Shown here: positions 18,566 to 27,833 of the stretch, piece by piece
Layout of the letters: each line of letters begins with the position of its first letter
How positions within the stretch are numbered: position 1 is the first letter of the stretch
From: Terriglobia bacterium
GTDB taxonomy: Bacteria; Acidobacteriota; Terriglobia; Acidiferrales; UBA7541
Direction: 5' to 3'
DNA: 64,000 nucleotides
Assembly: GCA_020073705.1 (NCBI GenBank)
Contig: JAIQES010000007.1
Coordinates: forward strand, 1-64,000
The notes under the pieces: model-generated
Seen by the model: the letters and a program-made list of their open reading frames with translations, nothing else
What the model was told of the DNA's origin: nothing
Database searches by the model: none
Translations under genes and position numbers: made by a program

Positions 18566-18858
18566 GTTCAGATGCTCTTTCCACTGCCCCCTGGCTGGAA
18601 GGGACGAAGTCGGACAGTGGCAGATTCGCAGCCGTTCCCGCTCCGATCCATCCAGGCCGGCGCGGCACACCCTCATCAGTAAACTGCCCCTGCGGAGGCC
18701 GGCAGGAAGACCAGCTCGACAGATGCAGAATTTACGCTAGCACGCGGCAAAAACCTAAGTCAACGCAACGCATTGAAAAGCGTTCGCGGCAGTAATCATC
18801 GGGTTTGGTGTGGGCTGAGGCCCGTTCCGCAAGTCCAGGTGGGTCACGGGATATTGTG

Positions 18859-19527
18859 TTAAGTGAGAGGGAACGCGGTCTGCTTTGCCCCCGCAGCCCA
18901 GCAGGAAGCCTCCCGCACCGGCGCGAATGAATACCGGTGATGCGGCGAAGGTCCACAGGAACGCAGCGCGGCCAAATGGTCCGGAGTCGCGTAGCCCTTG
19001 TGCTGCGCCAGCCCATATTGCGGATAGACCAGATCCCACTCGACCATCAGGCGGTCGCGCTCGACCTTCGCCAGGATGGATGCTGCGGCAATAGAGACGG
19101 AGCGCGCATCACCATGTATCAGCGACTTCTGCTCGACCGGCACGTCGAGCCGCACGGCATCGAGCAACAGATAATCGGGAGCGACTTTCAACTGGGTGAG
19201 GGCTTCGGCCATAGCCTGGCGGCTGGCTTGGTAGATGTTCCACGCGTCAATTCGGCTCGCATCCACTTCCGCCACACCCCATGCCAGGGCGTGCTCGCGG
19301 ATGCGCATCGCCAGAACTTCGCGGCGCTCGGCAGGCAGTTTCTTCGAATCATCGAGTCCGACAATGCGCCGCTTGGGGTCCAGAATCACCGCCGCAGCCA
19401 CTACCGGTCCGAATAACGATCCGCGTCCCGCCTCGTCGATGCCAGCAATGCGTTGCCAGCCGCACTTGCGCGCTTCGCGTTCAAATCGGGACGAGCATTG
19501 CCTGCGCATCGCCGCGGATTCTAGCAT
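18859..19527 (-). CDS. rnhB: Ribonuclease HII
   Basis: The 222-residue protein removes RNA from RNA-DNA hybrids and single ribonucleotides in DNA. It shows the catalytic motif IAGIDEAGRGSLFGP (two acidic residues), DDSKKL, and the later acidic site in LLLDAV plus the C-terminal HKGYAT block. The start could instead be the second Met six codons in. In many genomes rnhB follows rplS, and here it does so at a distance of 286 bp, the gap being occupied by a terminator and a palindromic repeat. Confidence 0.94.
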   Translation of the reverse strand: MLESAAMRRQCSSRFEREARKCGWQRIAGIDEAGRGSLFGPVVAAAVILDPKRRIVGLDDSKKLPAERREVLAMRIREHALAWGVAEVDASRIDAWNIYQASRQAMAEALTQLKVAPDYLLLDAVRLDVPVEQKSLIHGDARSVSIAAASILAKVERDRLMVEWDLVYPQYGLAQHKGYATPDHLAALRSCGPSPHHRYSFAPVREASCWAAGAKQTAFPLT

Positions 19528-19547
19528 GATCCGATGGCGCAGTCTTC

Positions 19548-19680
19548 AGAGTCTGTGTGGCAGCCCAGGATCGGATTCTGTAGCGCCCGCCTTCAGGCGA
19601 GCAGGTGCTTGGATCTAAGATGCCGCCCTGAAGGGCGGCCCTACAAGAGCGTCTCAAACCTAGGTTGCCACACAGGATCT
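19548..19680. repeat. Nested inverted-repeat element (REP/MITE-like)
   Basis: Outer arms at 19548-19569 and 19659-19680 are inverted copies sharing GCCACACAG. An inner pair of palindromic sequences (GCCCGCCTTCAGGCG and CCGCCCTGAAGGGCGG, ending in GTAG/CTAC) lies between them. The outer arm recurs singly at 35780-35799. The structure suggests a non-coding mobile palindrome. Confidence 0.65.
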
Positions 19681-19751
19681 ACAGGCTGTATGCGTTTAAG
19701 TTATCGCGCATTGCGCCCCGCGTATGCGCAAGTCGGTCCCAGCAAAGGAAA

Positions 19752-19782
19752 ACAAAAAGCCCGGGAGAGAATCCCCCCGGGC
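19752..19782 (-). terminator. Rho-independent terminator of rplS
   Basis: On the minus strand GCCCGGG, a 10-nt loop and CCCGGGC are followed directly by TTTTTGTTTT. It is placed 31 bp after the rplS stop. Confidence 0.88.
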
Positions 19783-19813
19783 GTCAGAAAATATTAACTT
19801 TCGATGCGGAGTC

Positions 19814-20197
19814 TTACGATTCCTTTTCCACTGCTGCCGTCTCCGGGGCTTCGACGCGCTTCAGGCGCGCGGACTTACCCTTGAGCTCGCGCAGATAGTA
19901 CAGCTTCGCGCGGCGCACGCGGCCCTGGCGCAACACCTCGATTGAGCTGATCGACGGCGAGTTCGTCGGGAAGACACGCTCGATGCCGACGCCGAAACTC
20001 ACTCGTCGCACCGTGAAGCTTGCTCCGGTTGACTTTCCGCGTTTCTTGATCACCACGCCCTCGAATGGCTGGATGCGTTCCTTTTCGCCCTCGGCCTCTT
20101 TCAGCCGCACGTGGATGCGAACCGTATCGCCCGGACGCAGCGCCGGCAGGTCTTTCCGCACTTGTGCTTCCTGAAACTTTTCAATTACGCGATTCAT
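19814..20197 (-). CDS. rplS: 50S ribosomal protein L19
   Basis: The 127-residue protein carries the L19 signatures: [27 protein letters not shown] in the N-terminal half, then [17 protein letters not shown] and GVGIERVFP. It sits at the 30S-50S interface. A short acidic C-terminal tail extends beyond the usual 115 residues. rplS usually follows trmD directly, but here trmD ends 5.5 kb away, with several accessory genes between. It is closed by a strong terminator. Confidence 0.97.
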   Translation of the reverse strand: MNRVIEKFQEAQVRKDLPALRPGDTVRIHVRLKEAEGEKERIQPFEGVVIKKRGKSTGASFTVRRVSFGVGIERVFPTNSPSISSIEVLRQGRVRRAKLYYLRELKGKSARLKRVEAPETAAVEKES

Positions 20198-20467
20198 GGC
20201 TCAGATTCCCTGCGGACCCGCTCAGGTGGGGTCAGCACTGCGAAGACAATGTACGACTATAGCCGAAACCGCGCATTTTCACCATCAAAAACTCTCTGCG
20301 GTCTTACTCAGCACCCTTGGTTGGCCGCAACCCAGCAATGAATCACAACAAAATTCAGACACCATACATTTGAGCTTGATACGACGCAGTCGAAATTCCA
20401 TCCCCTGGGCTCTTGTCACTCTGGAAACCAATGCCAGCTTCCGCGTGGACAGAACTAACACGATCAA

Positions 20468-22393
20468 TTGAAAGTAGACTGGGCGGAAAGTTACTTCCAC
20501 CTTCCAACGAGAATTGATGAGCCTCCCGTGTTGACGCTAGATTGGATCATCCTTCTAATTTGCCTCGGCTTGGCTTGGCCGATGCCTGGATTGGGCGAGC
20601 TATTTTTCGCTTTGATCGAGAAGAGGTTCGCTCAATTCGCGAGAAACAAATGGGTTGGTCTGGCGGCGGTCGGCTCGGCCACGATCGTCGCGCGTTTGGC
20701 ACTGCTCCCGTGGATGCCCGTGCCGCAACCGAAGGTTCACGACGAGTTTAGTTATTTGCTCGCGGCCGACACCTTTGCCCACGGCCGGCTGGCGAATCCT
20801 CCGCACCCCTTGTGGATTTTTTTCGATACCTTTCACGTCATACAACACCCGACTTACGCTTCGATCTACCCTCCGGCCCAAGGGACGGTGCTGGCAATCG
20901 GAAAGCTCCTGGGTCATCCATGGATCGGCGTCCTGCTGAGCGCAGCGGCCATGTGCATGGCGATGACCTGGATGTTGCAGGGTTGGATGGAGCCGGAATG
21001 GGCGCTGCTTGGCGGCACGCTCGTCTTATTGCGATTCGGGCTCTTCAGCTATTGGATGAACAGCTATTGGGGCGGCGCGGTGGCCGCGACGGGCGCAGCG
21101 CTGGTCCTCGGCGCGCTGCCGCGAATTTTTCAACTTCAGCGCCCGCGCGATGCCATTCTTTTCAGTTTGGGAGCAGCAATTCTTGCGACGAGCCGTCCCG
21201 TGGAAGGATTCGTCTTTTGCATTCCGTTGGCGGCTGCGCTTCTCTGGTGGACTCTGCGGCAGGAAATTCCCGCGCGCCGGGCGTGCAGGAGACAAGTACT
21301 TCTCCCAATCGCCGCAATCCTGACCTGTGTCGTCGGATTTGTCGCGTATTACAACTTGCGCGTCACGGGGAACCCGATTGTGTTCCCGCACTTCATCGAG
21401 CAGCGAGACTACATCACCACGCCTGCCTTTTTGTGGCAGCACGCCAAGCCGCCACTTACTTATGCGAACCCGCAGTTCGACGACTTCTACAACAACGTTA
21501 TGCCCAGCCTCTATCGAACCAGTTGGCCAGACGCCCAAGGCCAATTTTGGTGGAAGGCCACGGATTTTTGGGAGTTCTTCCTCGGGCCCGCGCTTTCGAT
21601 TCCTTTTCTCCCCCTTCCCTGGCTATTCCGCGATCGCCTTATTCGCCTGCTGCTCATGCAAGTCACGCTCTCCACGATCGGTCTCTGGGTCGTGGTGTTT
21701 TATCATCCACACTATGCCGCCCCACTTATGGCCACAGTCTTTTTGTTATTGATGCAGGGGATGCGCGGCATGCGCCGCTGGCGATTCCGAAGGCGAGCGA
21801 TCGGCGTTGGATTGACGCGGCTAGTCGTGCTTTTCAATGTATTGATCGGGCCCGTTTATTTCGTCCATATGGTCATGTCCCAATCACATGCCCATTTCGA
21901 CTGGTTCCACTTCCACTACGTGCCGGTATTGGCGGTTATGGTTGTCGTGCTTATGCTGTTGAGGCTGGGATCCTGGCGTACCGCGCCATCCCCCGCCGGG
22001 CGGTCTTGGGCAATTTCGTTTTGCGAAATCGTGCTCCTGGTTGCGATTATCTTGCAGGTTTGCATCGGTCAGAGGAATCTGCATTCCGACGACTACCCTT
22101 TTGTGGATGACTTGAACGAACCTTTCCGGAAACCCGTCGAACAGCGCATGGCCAGGATGCCCGGAGAACACCTCATCCTGGTGCGATATTCGCAGAATCA
22201 CAAATCTGGCAAGGAATATGTCTACAACGATGCGGATATTGACCATGCGAAAACTGTCTGGGCACGGGAGATACCCGGCATGGACCTCAGCCCCCTGCTG
22301 CACTACTTCCGGAATCGCAATGTGTGGGTATTCGAACCCGACAAGGGCGATGAGAGCATGAGTCCTTACTCGCCGCAACGCCCTGCGCCGTAA
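20468..22393 (+). CDS. Multi-spanning membrane protein, GT-C glycosyltransferase-like
   Basis: From a TTG at 20468 the protein has 641 residues; a GTG at 20528 is an alternative start. It has about ten to twelve hydrophobic helices. An early loop has the acidic segment VHDEFSYLLAADTFAHG (about residues 90-106), which matches the catalytic first-loop Asp/Glu of GT-C (PMT/ArnT-like) lipid-linked sugar transferases. A soluble C-terminal domain (about 550-641) ends the protein. It most likely transfers a sugar from a polyprenyl carrier on the outer face of the inner membrane; donor and acceptor are unknown. It lies in the block between rplS and trmD. Confidence 0.6.
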   Translation: MKVDWAESYFHLPTRIDEPPVLTLDWIILLICLGLAWPMPGLGELFFALIEKRFAQFARNKWVGLAAVGSATIVARLALLPWMPVPQPKVHDEFSYLLAADTFAHGRLANPPHPLWIFFDTFHVIQHPTYASIYPPAQGTVLAIGKLLGHPWIGVLLSAAAMCMAMTWMLQGWMEPEWALLGGTLVLLRFGLFSYWMNSYWGGAVAATGAALVLGALPRIFQLQRPRDAILFSLGAAILATSRPVEGFVFCIPLAAALLWWTLRQEIPARRACRRQVLLPIAAILTCVVGFVAYYNLRVTGNPIVFPHFIEQRDYITTPAFLWQHAKPPLTYANPQFDDFYNNVMPSLYRTSWPDAQGQFWWKATDFWEFFLGPALSIPFLPLPWLFRDRLIRLLLMQVTLSTIGLWVVVFYHPHYAAPLMATVFLLLMQGMRGMRRWRFRRRAIGVGLTRLVVLFNVLIGPVYFVHMVMSQSHAHFDWFHFHYVPVLAVMVVVLMLLRLGSWRTAPSPAGRSWAISFCEIVLLVAIILQVCIGQRNLHSDDYPFVDDLNEPFRKPVEQRMARMPGEHLILVRYSQNHKSGKEYVYNDADIDHAKTVWAREIPGMDLSPLLHYFRNRNVWVFEPDKGDESMSPYSPQRPAP

Positions 22394-22530
22394 GGCTTGA
22401 TCAGGCGTCACCGTGTCGTCGACATCTGCCGTGCGTGGTAGTGGGCCACTTTGCGTGAAGACCGTTTCTCGGGAGTTGGTCGTCAGACCATCGCCAGGCT
22501 ATGCTATGATTTGAAAATATGAGGTGGATT

Positions 22531-23208
22531 ATGCTTGGTCAACTAAGGAAATTGGGTCTTGTGTCTCTTATGGTTGTTTCTAGCCTTTTTGTTGCCCTAT
22601 CTGCTGCCCATCCGCAAGACAGCATTATGGGACAGATCCAATTTGTCCGTACGAACAAGGCAGCGAAGACCTCAGGGGTGTGGATCGATGGGCAATACGT
22701 CGGCTACCTGGGCGAACTGAAGGGAATGAAGAGGCTCAGGCTGCTGCCAGGGGATCACGAGATTATCGTCCGGCAGGCGGGATATTCCGACTTCAGCCAA
22801 CAAGTAGTTATCGAACCAAGAATGGTCGTGGACGTCCACGTGAGCATGAAGAAGGATCCGCGATTTACCTATCCTGACCCGAAAACGAGCTCAGAAGTGA
22901 GGTTAGATGTTCAGCCCGGCAGGGCAGCCGTTTTCCTTGACGATTATTTCGTCGGGACTGTCGACAAGTACCACGGCGTCGAACACGCCATGCTGGTGGT
23001 TCCGGGAAAGCACCGCTTCAAGATTGCTTTGCCCGGTTTTAAGACATTCGAGACCGAAGTGGACTTGCTCCCGCGCCAAAAATTTGCGCTCAGGACCGAT
23101 TTGATGGCAGGCAGCATCAACGATGCAGATCCTCTCATCCGGGGTGATCGGCCAGCCCCAGTCCGCGCCGATTCTTCACGAATCGAAACAGACGGCCAGG
23201 CGAAGTAG
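22531..23208 (+). CDS. Exported protein with two PEGA-like domains
   Basis: The start at 22531 is preferred because GAGGTGG ends three bases upstream; an ATG at 22519 adds four residues. The 225-residue protein has a signal peptide (hydrophobic about 10-28, cleaved near AAHPQ). Two tandem PEGA-like beta domains follow: SGVWIDGQYVGYL...LLPGDHEIIVRQAGY and RAAVFLDDYFVGT...VVPGKHRFKIALPGF. PEGA domains are surface or periplasmic folds often found in envelope proteins. The C-terminal 30 residues are polar. The 17-bp sequence CGTTTCTCGGGA[GC]TTGG occurs on both sides of the gene (22463-22479 and 23502-23518). Confidence 0.72.
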   Translation: MLGQLRKLGLVSLMVVSSLFVALSAAHPQDSIMGQIQFVRTNKAAKTSGVWIDGQYVGYLGELKGMKRLRLLPGDHEIIVRQAGYSDFSQQVVIEPRMVVDVHVSMKKDPRFTYPDPKTSSEVRLDVQPGRAAVFLDDYFVGTVDKYHGVEHAMLVVPGKHRFKIALPGFKTFETEVDLLPRQKFALRTDLMAGSINDADPLIRGDRPAPVRADSSRIETDGQAK

Positions 23209-23639
23209 CGCTGAAAAAACCTAGTTTCCGCTGTGTTGCGTGCGACTGCACCGGATCCGACTGTATCGTTTCCAGATTGATCCTGTTATGTCACGCGCTT
23301 GCTCCCTGATTTCCGGGCAACCCGAGCGAGTCCGCCACGTCGCGCATGGCCGAGATATCGATTGATAAACCCGCAGTGCTATATGATACCGTTTCGCGTT
23401 GATGACTTGTGCTCCCGCATCCTGATAAGTCCTCTTCTCGGAATGTGGCTTTTTGCGCCTGGGAGGAGTCGGCCACATTCCGATAATCCCGTTCTATAAA
23501 ACGTTTCTCGGGACTTGGGCCACCTCACTCGATATTTGAACTGGAGGGTAGGGAGCAGCAGTACACTCACTGCAGACGTGAGGCGTGATGTATGACGTGT
23601 TCACAAAACTTGGGGGCGCTGATTGTCAAGGATCGATCG
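23209..23639. other. Intergenic region with short repeats, no gene recognised
   Basis: No supported gene. It contains an inverted pair of the TCGGAATGTGGC repeat and one copy of the CGTTTCTCGGGACTTGG repeat that also lies upstream of the PEGA gene. Confidence 0.45.
23423..23490. repeat. Inverted pair of the TCGGAATGTGGC repeat
   Basis: TCGGAATGTGGC (23439-23450) and its reverse complement GGCCACATTCCGATAA (23471-23486) face each other across a 20-nt loop. Related copies are at 24916-24938 and 25629-25656. Confidence 0.6.
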
Positions 23640-24725
23640 TTACGGTTTAGCGCGCTCGTCCATCCATTCGTACATCCGCCGAACGCCTCTGAGATCGGCA
23701 CCGGGCCCCTGGATCTGTGGGAAATCCGCTTTGTGGGATGTTAGGTCCACTTTCTGGGCGGCCTGGTCGGCTGAGAGGCCCTGCTTGCGAAGAGTGGCGA
23801 CCTGGGTCATGAGATCCCTCAGGTAGCCCTGATACGCCGTGATGAGAGATTTCTCGTGGAACGGCACGCCATGCCCTGGCAGCAACGTGTCGAAGTCCAG
23901 CTTCTTGAGCGCTTCCAGGGTTGTGATCCATTCGTCAAACAGCGCGTCGCCCATGTATGCAAGGCGGGATTCCATCAGGTCCCCGGTGCACACGATTCGT
24001 TCTTTCGGTAAAAATACGACCGTGTCGCCCTGCGTGTGGCCCCGCCCAAGAAACAGGAGCTGGATTTCTCGTTGGCCACTATATAGTGTCATTTTCGATG
24101 AATAGGTCATCGTCGGTGGAGTGGGCTTGATGGTCTTAAGCTGCTCCCAATCCTGTTGGGTCGCGTCGAGCTGGCTCTGAAGTGTGGCACGCCGTCCGGC
24201 ATCCTTCTCGCCGGCGATCTGTTTTTTTAGGGATTCTACTTGGATCAGCATGTTTGACAGCGCGGTCTTATAGGGCTCGCGATGCAGCACGTCGAGATCC
24301 ATGATGGCGTGCCGGACGAATTCGTGGCCGATGATTTCGACATCGGGCCCGAAGATAGAGTTGCCGTCGGTATGATCGTAATGAAAGTGGGTGTTGACCA
24401 CCCATCGGACCGGTTTGTTCGTGATCAGTTTTATGTCTTGCAGGAGTGCGCGCGCCGCGGCGGGGGTCGTGCCGTCGTCCACGAGCATCACGTCGCGTTC
24501 GTTGACGATAATAGGGTGGTTGCCCCCGGTGGCCATCGGACCATTGGACGTGGCGTAATACACCCCGTCTGCGATCTTGTCAAAAGTATAAAATTTGCCT
24601 GAGGCTGCCGGCGTTCCTGCCTGCGAGAAACCTGCACCCAGACTCTGGGCCTGCGCTTCCAACGAAAACCATGCCGGGATCGAGATAGCCAGAAATACAG
24701 CAAGTGCCCGTGCTGTTACTTTCAT
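23640..24725 (-). CDS. Secreted metallo-beta-lactamase-fold hydrolase
   Basis: The start at 24725 has AGGAGA six bases upstream and gives a 361-residue protein with a clear signal peptide (hydrophobic 5-20, cleavage near EAQAQ). The zinc motif is THFHYDHTDG. Later ligand regions are GRGHTQGDTVVF and CTGDLM, and LLPGHGVPF near residue 285. Between motifs there is a helical insert (LKKQIAGEKDAGRRATLQSQLD) of about 50 residues that may be coiled coil. The fold covers beta-lactamases, glyoxalases and quorum-quenching lactonases, so the substrate is open. It lies in the accessory block between trmD and rplS. Confidence 0.8.
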   Translation of the reverse strand: MKVTARALAVFLAISIPAWFSLEAQAQSLGAGFSQAGTPAASGKFYTFDKIADGVYYATSNGPMATGGNHPIIVNERDVMLVDDGTTPAAARALLQDIKLITNKPVRWVVNTHFHYDHTDGNSIFGPDVEIIGHEFVRHAIMDLDVLHREPYKTALSNMLIQVESLKKQIAGEKDAGRRATLQSQLDATQQDWEQLKTIKPTPPTMTYSSKMTLYSGQREIQLLFLGRGHTQGDTVVFLPKERIVCTGDLMESRLAYMGDALFDEWITTLEALKKLDFDTLLPGHGVPFHEKSLITAYQGYLRDLMTQVATLRKQGLSADQAAQKVDLTSHKADFPQIQGPGADLRGVRRMYEWMDERAKP

Positions 24726-24915
24726 GAGTTGTCTCCTGTCGATCAATCGCGCGCCCATCCCGCCTGCACCGATGGCGGCGAGAATTTAGTAGGGCCCTGG
24801 ACGTCTGCCGGAGAGTATCGCCATGGGCTCCCGCCGACTTTGGATCCGAGGAGTATAACGCCGTCGGGCTGTTCTTAGGGAGAGTCAGAGACAACTACGG
24901 AGCCAAGTCCCGCGA

Positions 24916-24938
24916 AGTCCTCTTATCGGAATGTGGCC
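24916..24938. repeat. TTATCGGAATGTGGCC repeat, single copy
   Basis: AAGTCCTCTTATCGGAATGTGGCC lies between the hydrolase gene and the ridA-like gene. It belongs to the same short family as 23439-23486 and 25629-25656. Confidence 0.6.
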
Positions 24939-25017
24939 TCCCGTTCGACTGCGTCTACGAAGTGGATTAAATTGCACTCTTGAAAACCGACCGCATCCCT
25001 CCCGTGGCGATGGCTAA

Positions 25018-25440
25018 CTAATCCGGCTCTCGATTGACTATGGCCGTCACGTCGATTTCGACTAACATACCAGGATGGGCGAGTTGATTTATGTTGAAGA
25101 ATGTATGCGCCGGTCGAGGCGCATCGCCAAGCGCCTCCCTAAGACATTTGAAGTAATCGCCTGCTGACCTGATGTCTGTAACGTACGTCACTATTTTCAC
25201 GATGTCCGCGACCGTCGCTCGGTGCCGCGCCAGAGTTCTCTTGATCTTGTCAAAGGCATAGCGGCATTGTCCGAGAAAGTCTCCTGCGTACAGGATGGTG
25301 CCGATTGTTCCGTTTTCATCTTCCGCACCGACTCCGGCCAGAAAAATCATTCTGCCCGGCCCGGAAACGGTGACAACTTCCGAGAATCTTTCCTTGGTCC
25401 ACTCACTGTAGTTGTAATTGTGCTTTTCAAAATTTGGCAT
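25018..25440 (-). CDS. RidA/YjgF-family protein
   Basis: The start at 25440 (AAGG eight bases upstream) gives 140 residues, the normal size; an upstream frame would add 53 residues. It matches the RidA fold: IFLAGVGAEDENGTIG near residue 32, DFLGQCRYAFDKIKRTL, then VKIVTYVTDIRSAGDYFKC and a C-terminal EIDVTAIV. The usual substrate-binding arginine region (RPAHTFFNINQLAHPGMLVEID) is retained. RidA enzymes deaminate reactive enamine/imine intermediates. Subfamily role is unknown. Confidence 0.85.
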   Translation of the reverse strand: MPNFEKHNYNYSEWTKERFSEVVTVSGPGRMIFLAGVGAEDENGTIGTILYAGDFLGQCRYAFDKIKRTLARHRATVADIVKIVTYVTDIRSAGDYFKCLREALGDAPRPAHTFFNINQLAHPGMLVEIDVTAIVNREPD

Positions 25441-25628
25441 GATGTCGACCTTCGCTGTGCCATTATCTGCTAAAAGACCCGAGCTACTGCAAAGAAATTC
25501 CTCGCGCGTGGTGGGGTTATCCTCCACTTCCTCATATCCTTCCTGCGAATCTTCCAGGCATCTTCCATCAGGGAAAGGCGGCCCTGCCGGTTGCGACAAG
25601 TAGGTCTGAGGTTAAGCGGGGCAACTCC

Positions 25629-25656
25629 CGATAAGTCGGCTTATCGGAATGTGGCC
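25629..25656. repeat. Repeat abutting the trmD stop
   Basis: GATAAGTCGGCTTATC is a palindrome followed by GGAATGTGGCC. It ends two bases before the trmD stop codon, so the block between trmD and rplS begins at this repeat. Confidence 0.65.
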
Positions 25657-25658
25657 GA

Positions 25659-26417
25659 CTACCCTACGTTCGGTGTTTCGGCCACCAACAAATCCGGGCG
25701 GTTCCGCCGCGTTTTCTCCAGCGCTTTCTGCCGCCGCCAGCGGCGAATCTGCTCGTGATTGCCGCCGAGCAAAACCTCGGGCACCGGCCAGCCGCGGAAT
25801 TCCGCAGGGCGCGTGTAGTGAGGGTAGTCGAGAAGCGTGACTCGTGATTCGTGACTAGTAAGTAGTGCAGGAACGGCGTGCGTGTCCGTGGTACTAAAGG
25901 ATTCGTTGACGGAGGAATCCTCGTTGCCGAGCGCGCCGGGAAGCAGGCGCGTCACGGCGTCCATCACGAGCGCAGCCGCCAGTTCGCCGCCCGAAAGCAC
26001 GAAATCGCCGATGGACAGTTCGTCGGTTGCCAGATGCTCGGCCACGCGCTCGTCGACGCCTTCGTATCGCCCGCAGAGCAGGACGATTCGATCGAATTGG
26101 GCAAATCGCTGCGCCGTATCCTGCCGAAATAATTTCCCAGACGCCGAAAGCAACACGATGGCGGTGCGAGTCTTCGCGGTGGAATCGGCGGCCGCGAGCG
26201 ATTCGACAGCCTCGAAGAGCGGTTCCGGTTTCAACACCATGCCCTCGCCGCCGCCGAACGGGCGGTCGTCAACGGTATGATGGCGGTCGTGCGTGTATGC
26301 CCGTAGATCGTGCACGCGCACGTCCACCAGACTCGCTTCGCGCGCCCGCCGCACGATTCCGTAATCGAGCGGACCAGCGAAAAAGCCCGGGAAAATGGTC
26401 ACGATGTCGAACTGCAT
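25659..26417 (-). CDS. trmD: tRNA (guanine-N1-)-methyltransferase
   Basis: The ATG at 26417 gives 252 residues. It methylates G37 of tRNAs, preventing frameshifts. SPOUT-fold motifs are visible: FDIVTIFPG at the start, [27 protein letters not shown] (the trefoil knot region), [13 protein letters not shown], and the C-terminal [23 protein letters not shown] motif. It follows rimM with 27 bp between. Its stop is two bases from a repeat, and rplS is displaced to 20.2 kb. Confidence 0.96.
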   Translation of the reverse strand: MQFDIVTIFPGFFAGPLDYGIVRRAREASLVDVRVHDLRAYTHDRHHTVDDRPFGGGEGMVLKPEPLFEAVESLAAADSTAKTRTAIVLLSASGKLFRQDTAQRFAQFDRIVLLCGRYEGVDERVAEHLATDELSIGDFVLSGGELAAALVMDAVTRLLPGALGNEDSSVNESFSTTDTHAVPALLTSHESRVTLLDYPHYTRPAEFRGWPVPEVLLGGNHEQIRRWRRQKALEKTRRNRPDLLVAETPNVG

Positions 26418-26444
26418 AGCTGGCACAGTGTACCGCAGCAGGAC

Positions 26445-26990
26445 TCAGCCGCGATTCAAATCTCGCAATCCTTCCGGAAGCGCGACATCGATGCGTTTAG
26501 CTTTCACATCGATCCGAACGCAAAACTCCGCAGCGAGCGGCACCAGAACTTCTCCCCCGCTCGTCTCGATGGCTAACAACGGGGCGCCTCCCGGGAATTC
26601 GACATCGCGAACGACGCCCATCGCTGCCGGGGCGTCTGCTTCCCACACTTCGCATCCAACCAGATCGCTGACGTAGTAATTTCCCGCATCGAGCTTCGCG
26701 CGCTGCTCAAGCGGCACCTGCACTTCGCATCCGCGAAGGCGCTCGGCAGCTTCGATGCTCTCAATCCCGGCAAAATGAAAGATGGCCTGGCCGCCCCGCC
26801 TTGTGGAGAGCCAGCATCGCTGGACACCGGTGCGGCGCGGCGCGCTGCGGCCGTCCGCAAGCCACACTTCGCGCAAGTTCGGCAAACGTTCTGGGAAATC
26901 GGTCAGTATTTCGGCGGCGACTTCGCCGCGAAGGCCGCGGGGGCGCAAAATTCTCGCTAAGGTAACGCCGGTGAACGTTTCTGCGGGCAC
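26445..26990 (-). CDS. rimM: Ribosome maturation factor RimM
   Basis: The 181-residue protein starts at a GTG one base after the khpA stop. It aids 30S assembly through its contact with S19. The N-terminal domain has VTLARILRPRGLRGEVAAEI, and the C-terminal PRC-barrel has DAGNYYVSDLVGCEV and VPLAAEFCVRIDVKAKRI. Length is typical. Confidence 0.94.
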   Translation of the reverse strand: MPAETFTGVTLARILRPRGLRGEVAAEILTDFPERLPNLREVWLADGRSAPRRTGVQRCWLSTRRGGQAIFHFAGIESIEAAERLRGCEVQVPLEQRAKLDAGNYYVSDLVGCEVWEADAPAAMGVVRDVEFPGGAPLLAIETSGGEVLVPLAAEFCVRIDVKAKRIDVALPEGLRDLNRG

Positions 26991-26991
26991 T

Positions 26992-27222
26992 CTATTCGAG
27001 GATTTCGAGCGTCAGACGCTTTCGGAGTTTCATCCCCGCAGCGCCCAGGATCGTGCGCATGGATTTCGCTGTGCGTCCCTGCCGGCCGATCACCTTGCCC
27101 AGATCCTCAGGATGCACGCGCAATTCGAGGACGGTTACCTGCTCGCCTTCGACCGCACGCACTTGCACTTGTTCCGGATGATCCACTAACGCCTTCGCAA
27201 TCGCTTCTACAAGTTCCTTCAT
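26992..27222 (-). CDS. khpA: KH-domain RNA-binding protein KhpA
   Basis: The start at 27222 has GGAGG five bases upstream and gives 76 residues, the normal size. The KH loop is [16 protein letters not shown] (GxxG reads GRQG). KhpA binds structured RNAs and often works with KhpB (Jag). It lies between rpsP and rimM, the standard location. A longer frame would add seven residues. Confidence 0.93.
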   Translation of the reverse strand: MKELVEAIAKALVDHPEQVQVRAVEGEQVTVLELRVHPEDLGKVIGRQGRTAKSMRTILGAAGMKLRKRLTLEILE

Positions 27223-27333
27223 GGGGCCCTCCACCACTCGCAATTCGCGGTTTCAGCTCGAATTCTCGCTTGCAAAGTTCCCGTGGGCCGAGGGGAACTT
27301 CCCCGAGCCGCCGCGATTCCGATGAGCGGAAGC

Positions 27334-27573
27334 TCAGGCGATCTTTTGGGCGAGCAGGAAGCTGCGGACGGTGTCGCTGGGCTGCGCGCCGCACCCCAGC
27401 CAGTATTTGATGCGCTCGGCATCCAGCTTGATTTCGGCCGGCTCCTTCAGCGGGTCGTACGTCCCCACGATCTCCACGGTCCTGCCGTTTCGGGGCTTGC
27501 GCTTGTCCAGCACCACAACGCGGTAAAACGGCTTCTTTTTCTTGCCGATCCTAGCCAGGCGGATTGCCAGCAC
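27334..27573 (-). CDS. rpsP: 30S ribosomal protein S16
   Basis: The start is a GTG at 27573 with AGGAGGGA eight bases upstream, giving 79 residues and the expected N-terminus (M)[19 protein letters not shown]. The remaining core ([38 protein letters not shown]) fits S16. An upstream frame would add 13 residues without a ribosome site. It opens the rpsP-khpA-rimM-trmD cluster. Confidence 0.95.
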   Translation of the reverse strand: MLAIRLARIGKKKKPFYRVVVLDKRKPRNGRTVEIVGTYDPLKEPAEIKLDAERIKYWLGCGAQPSDTVRSFLLAQKIA

Positions 27574-27833
27574 GAGAGACTCCCTCCTAGGGGAGATTAT
27601 ATCTGGTTCCACCCATTTGCGATACCCCGCAGGAAGCTAGGAACCCCGATCAGCCCTATTTATACAGATGCGCTGTCGTGGCCAGAGGTTTTTCCCGATT
27701 CGCCCGGAGGGAAGCGGATTGTCCGCTCATCCCCAGTGTTCTGAGACAAACAAAATGCATTGGTGAGCACGATTCGTGCTTACCGAGCGCAAGGCAATGT
27801 GTTCCCATCTGAGTGAATGAAGCGCGCTGAGGG

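Noticed and set aside
20812-22110. A 432-codon frame overlapping the GT-C-like gene
   Set aside because: It has no recognisable domain and the overlapping frame gives membrane helices and a GT-C-type acidic loop.
24770-24970. Plus-strand frame ending at a TAA near 24970 that passes through a repeat copy
   Set aside because: It looks protein-like in places but has no start or known domain, and it includes the repeat TTATCGGAATGTGGCC.
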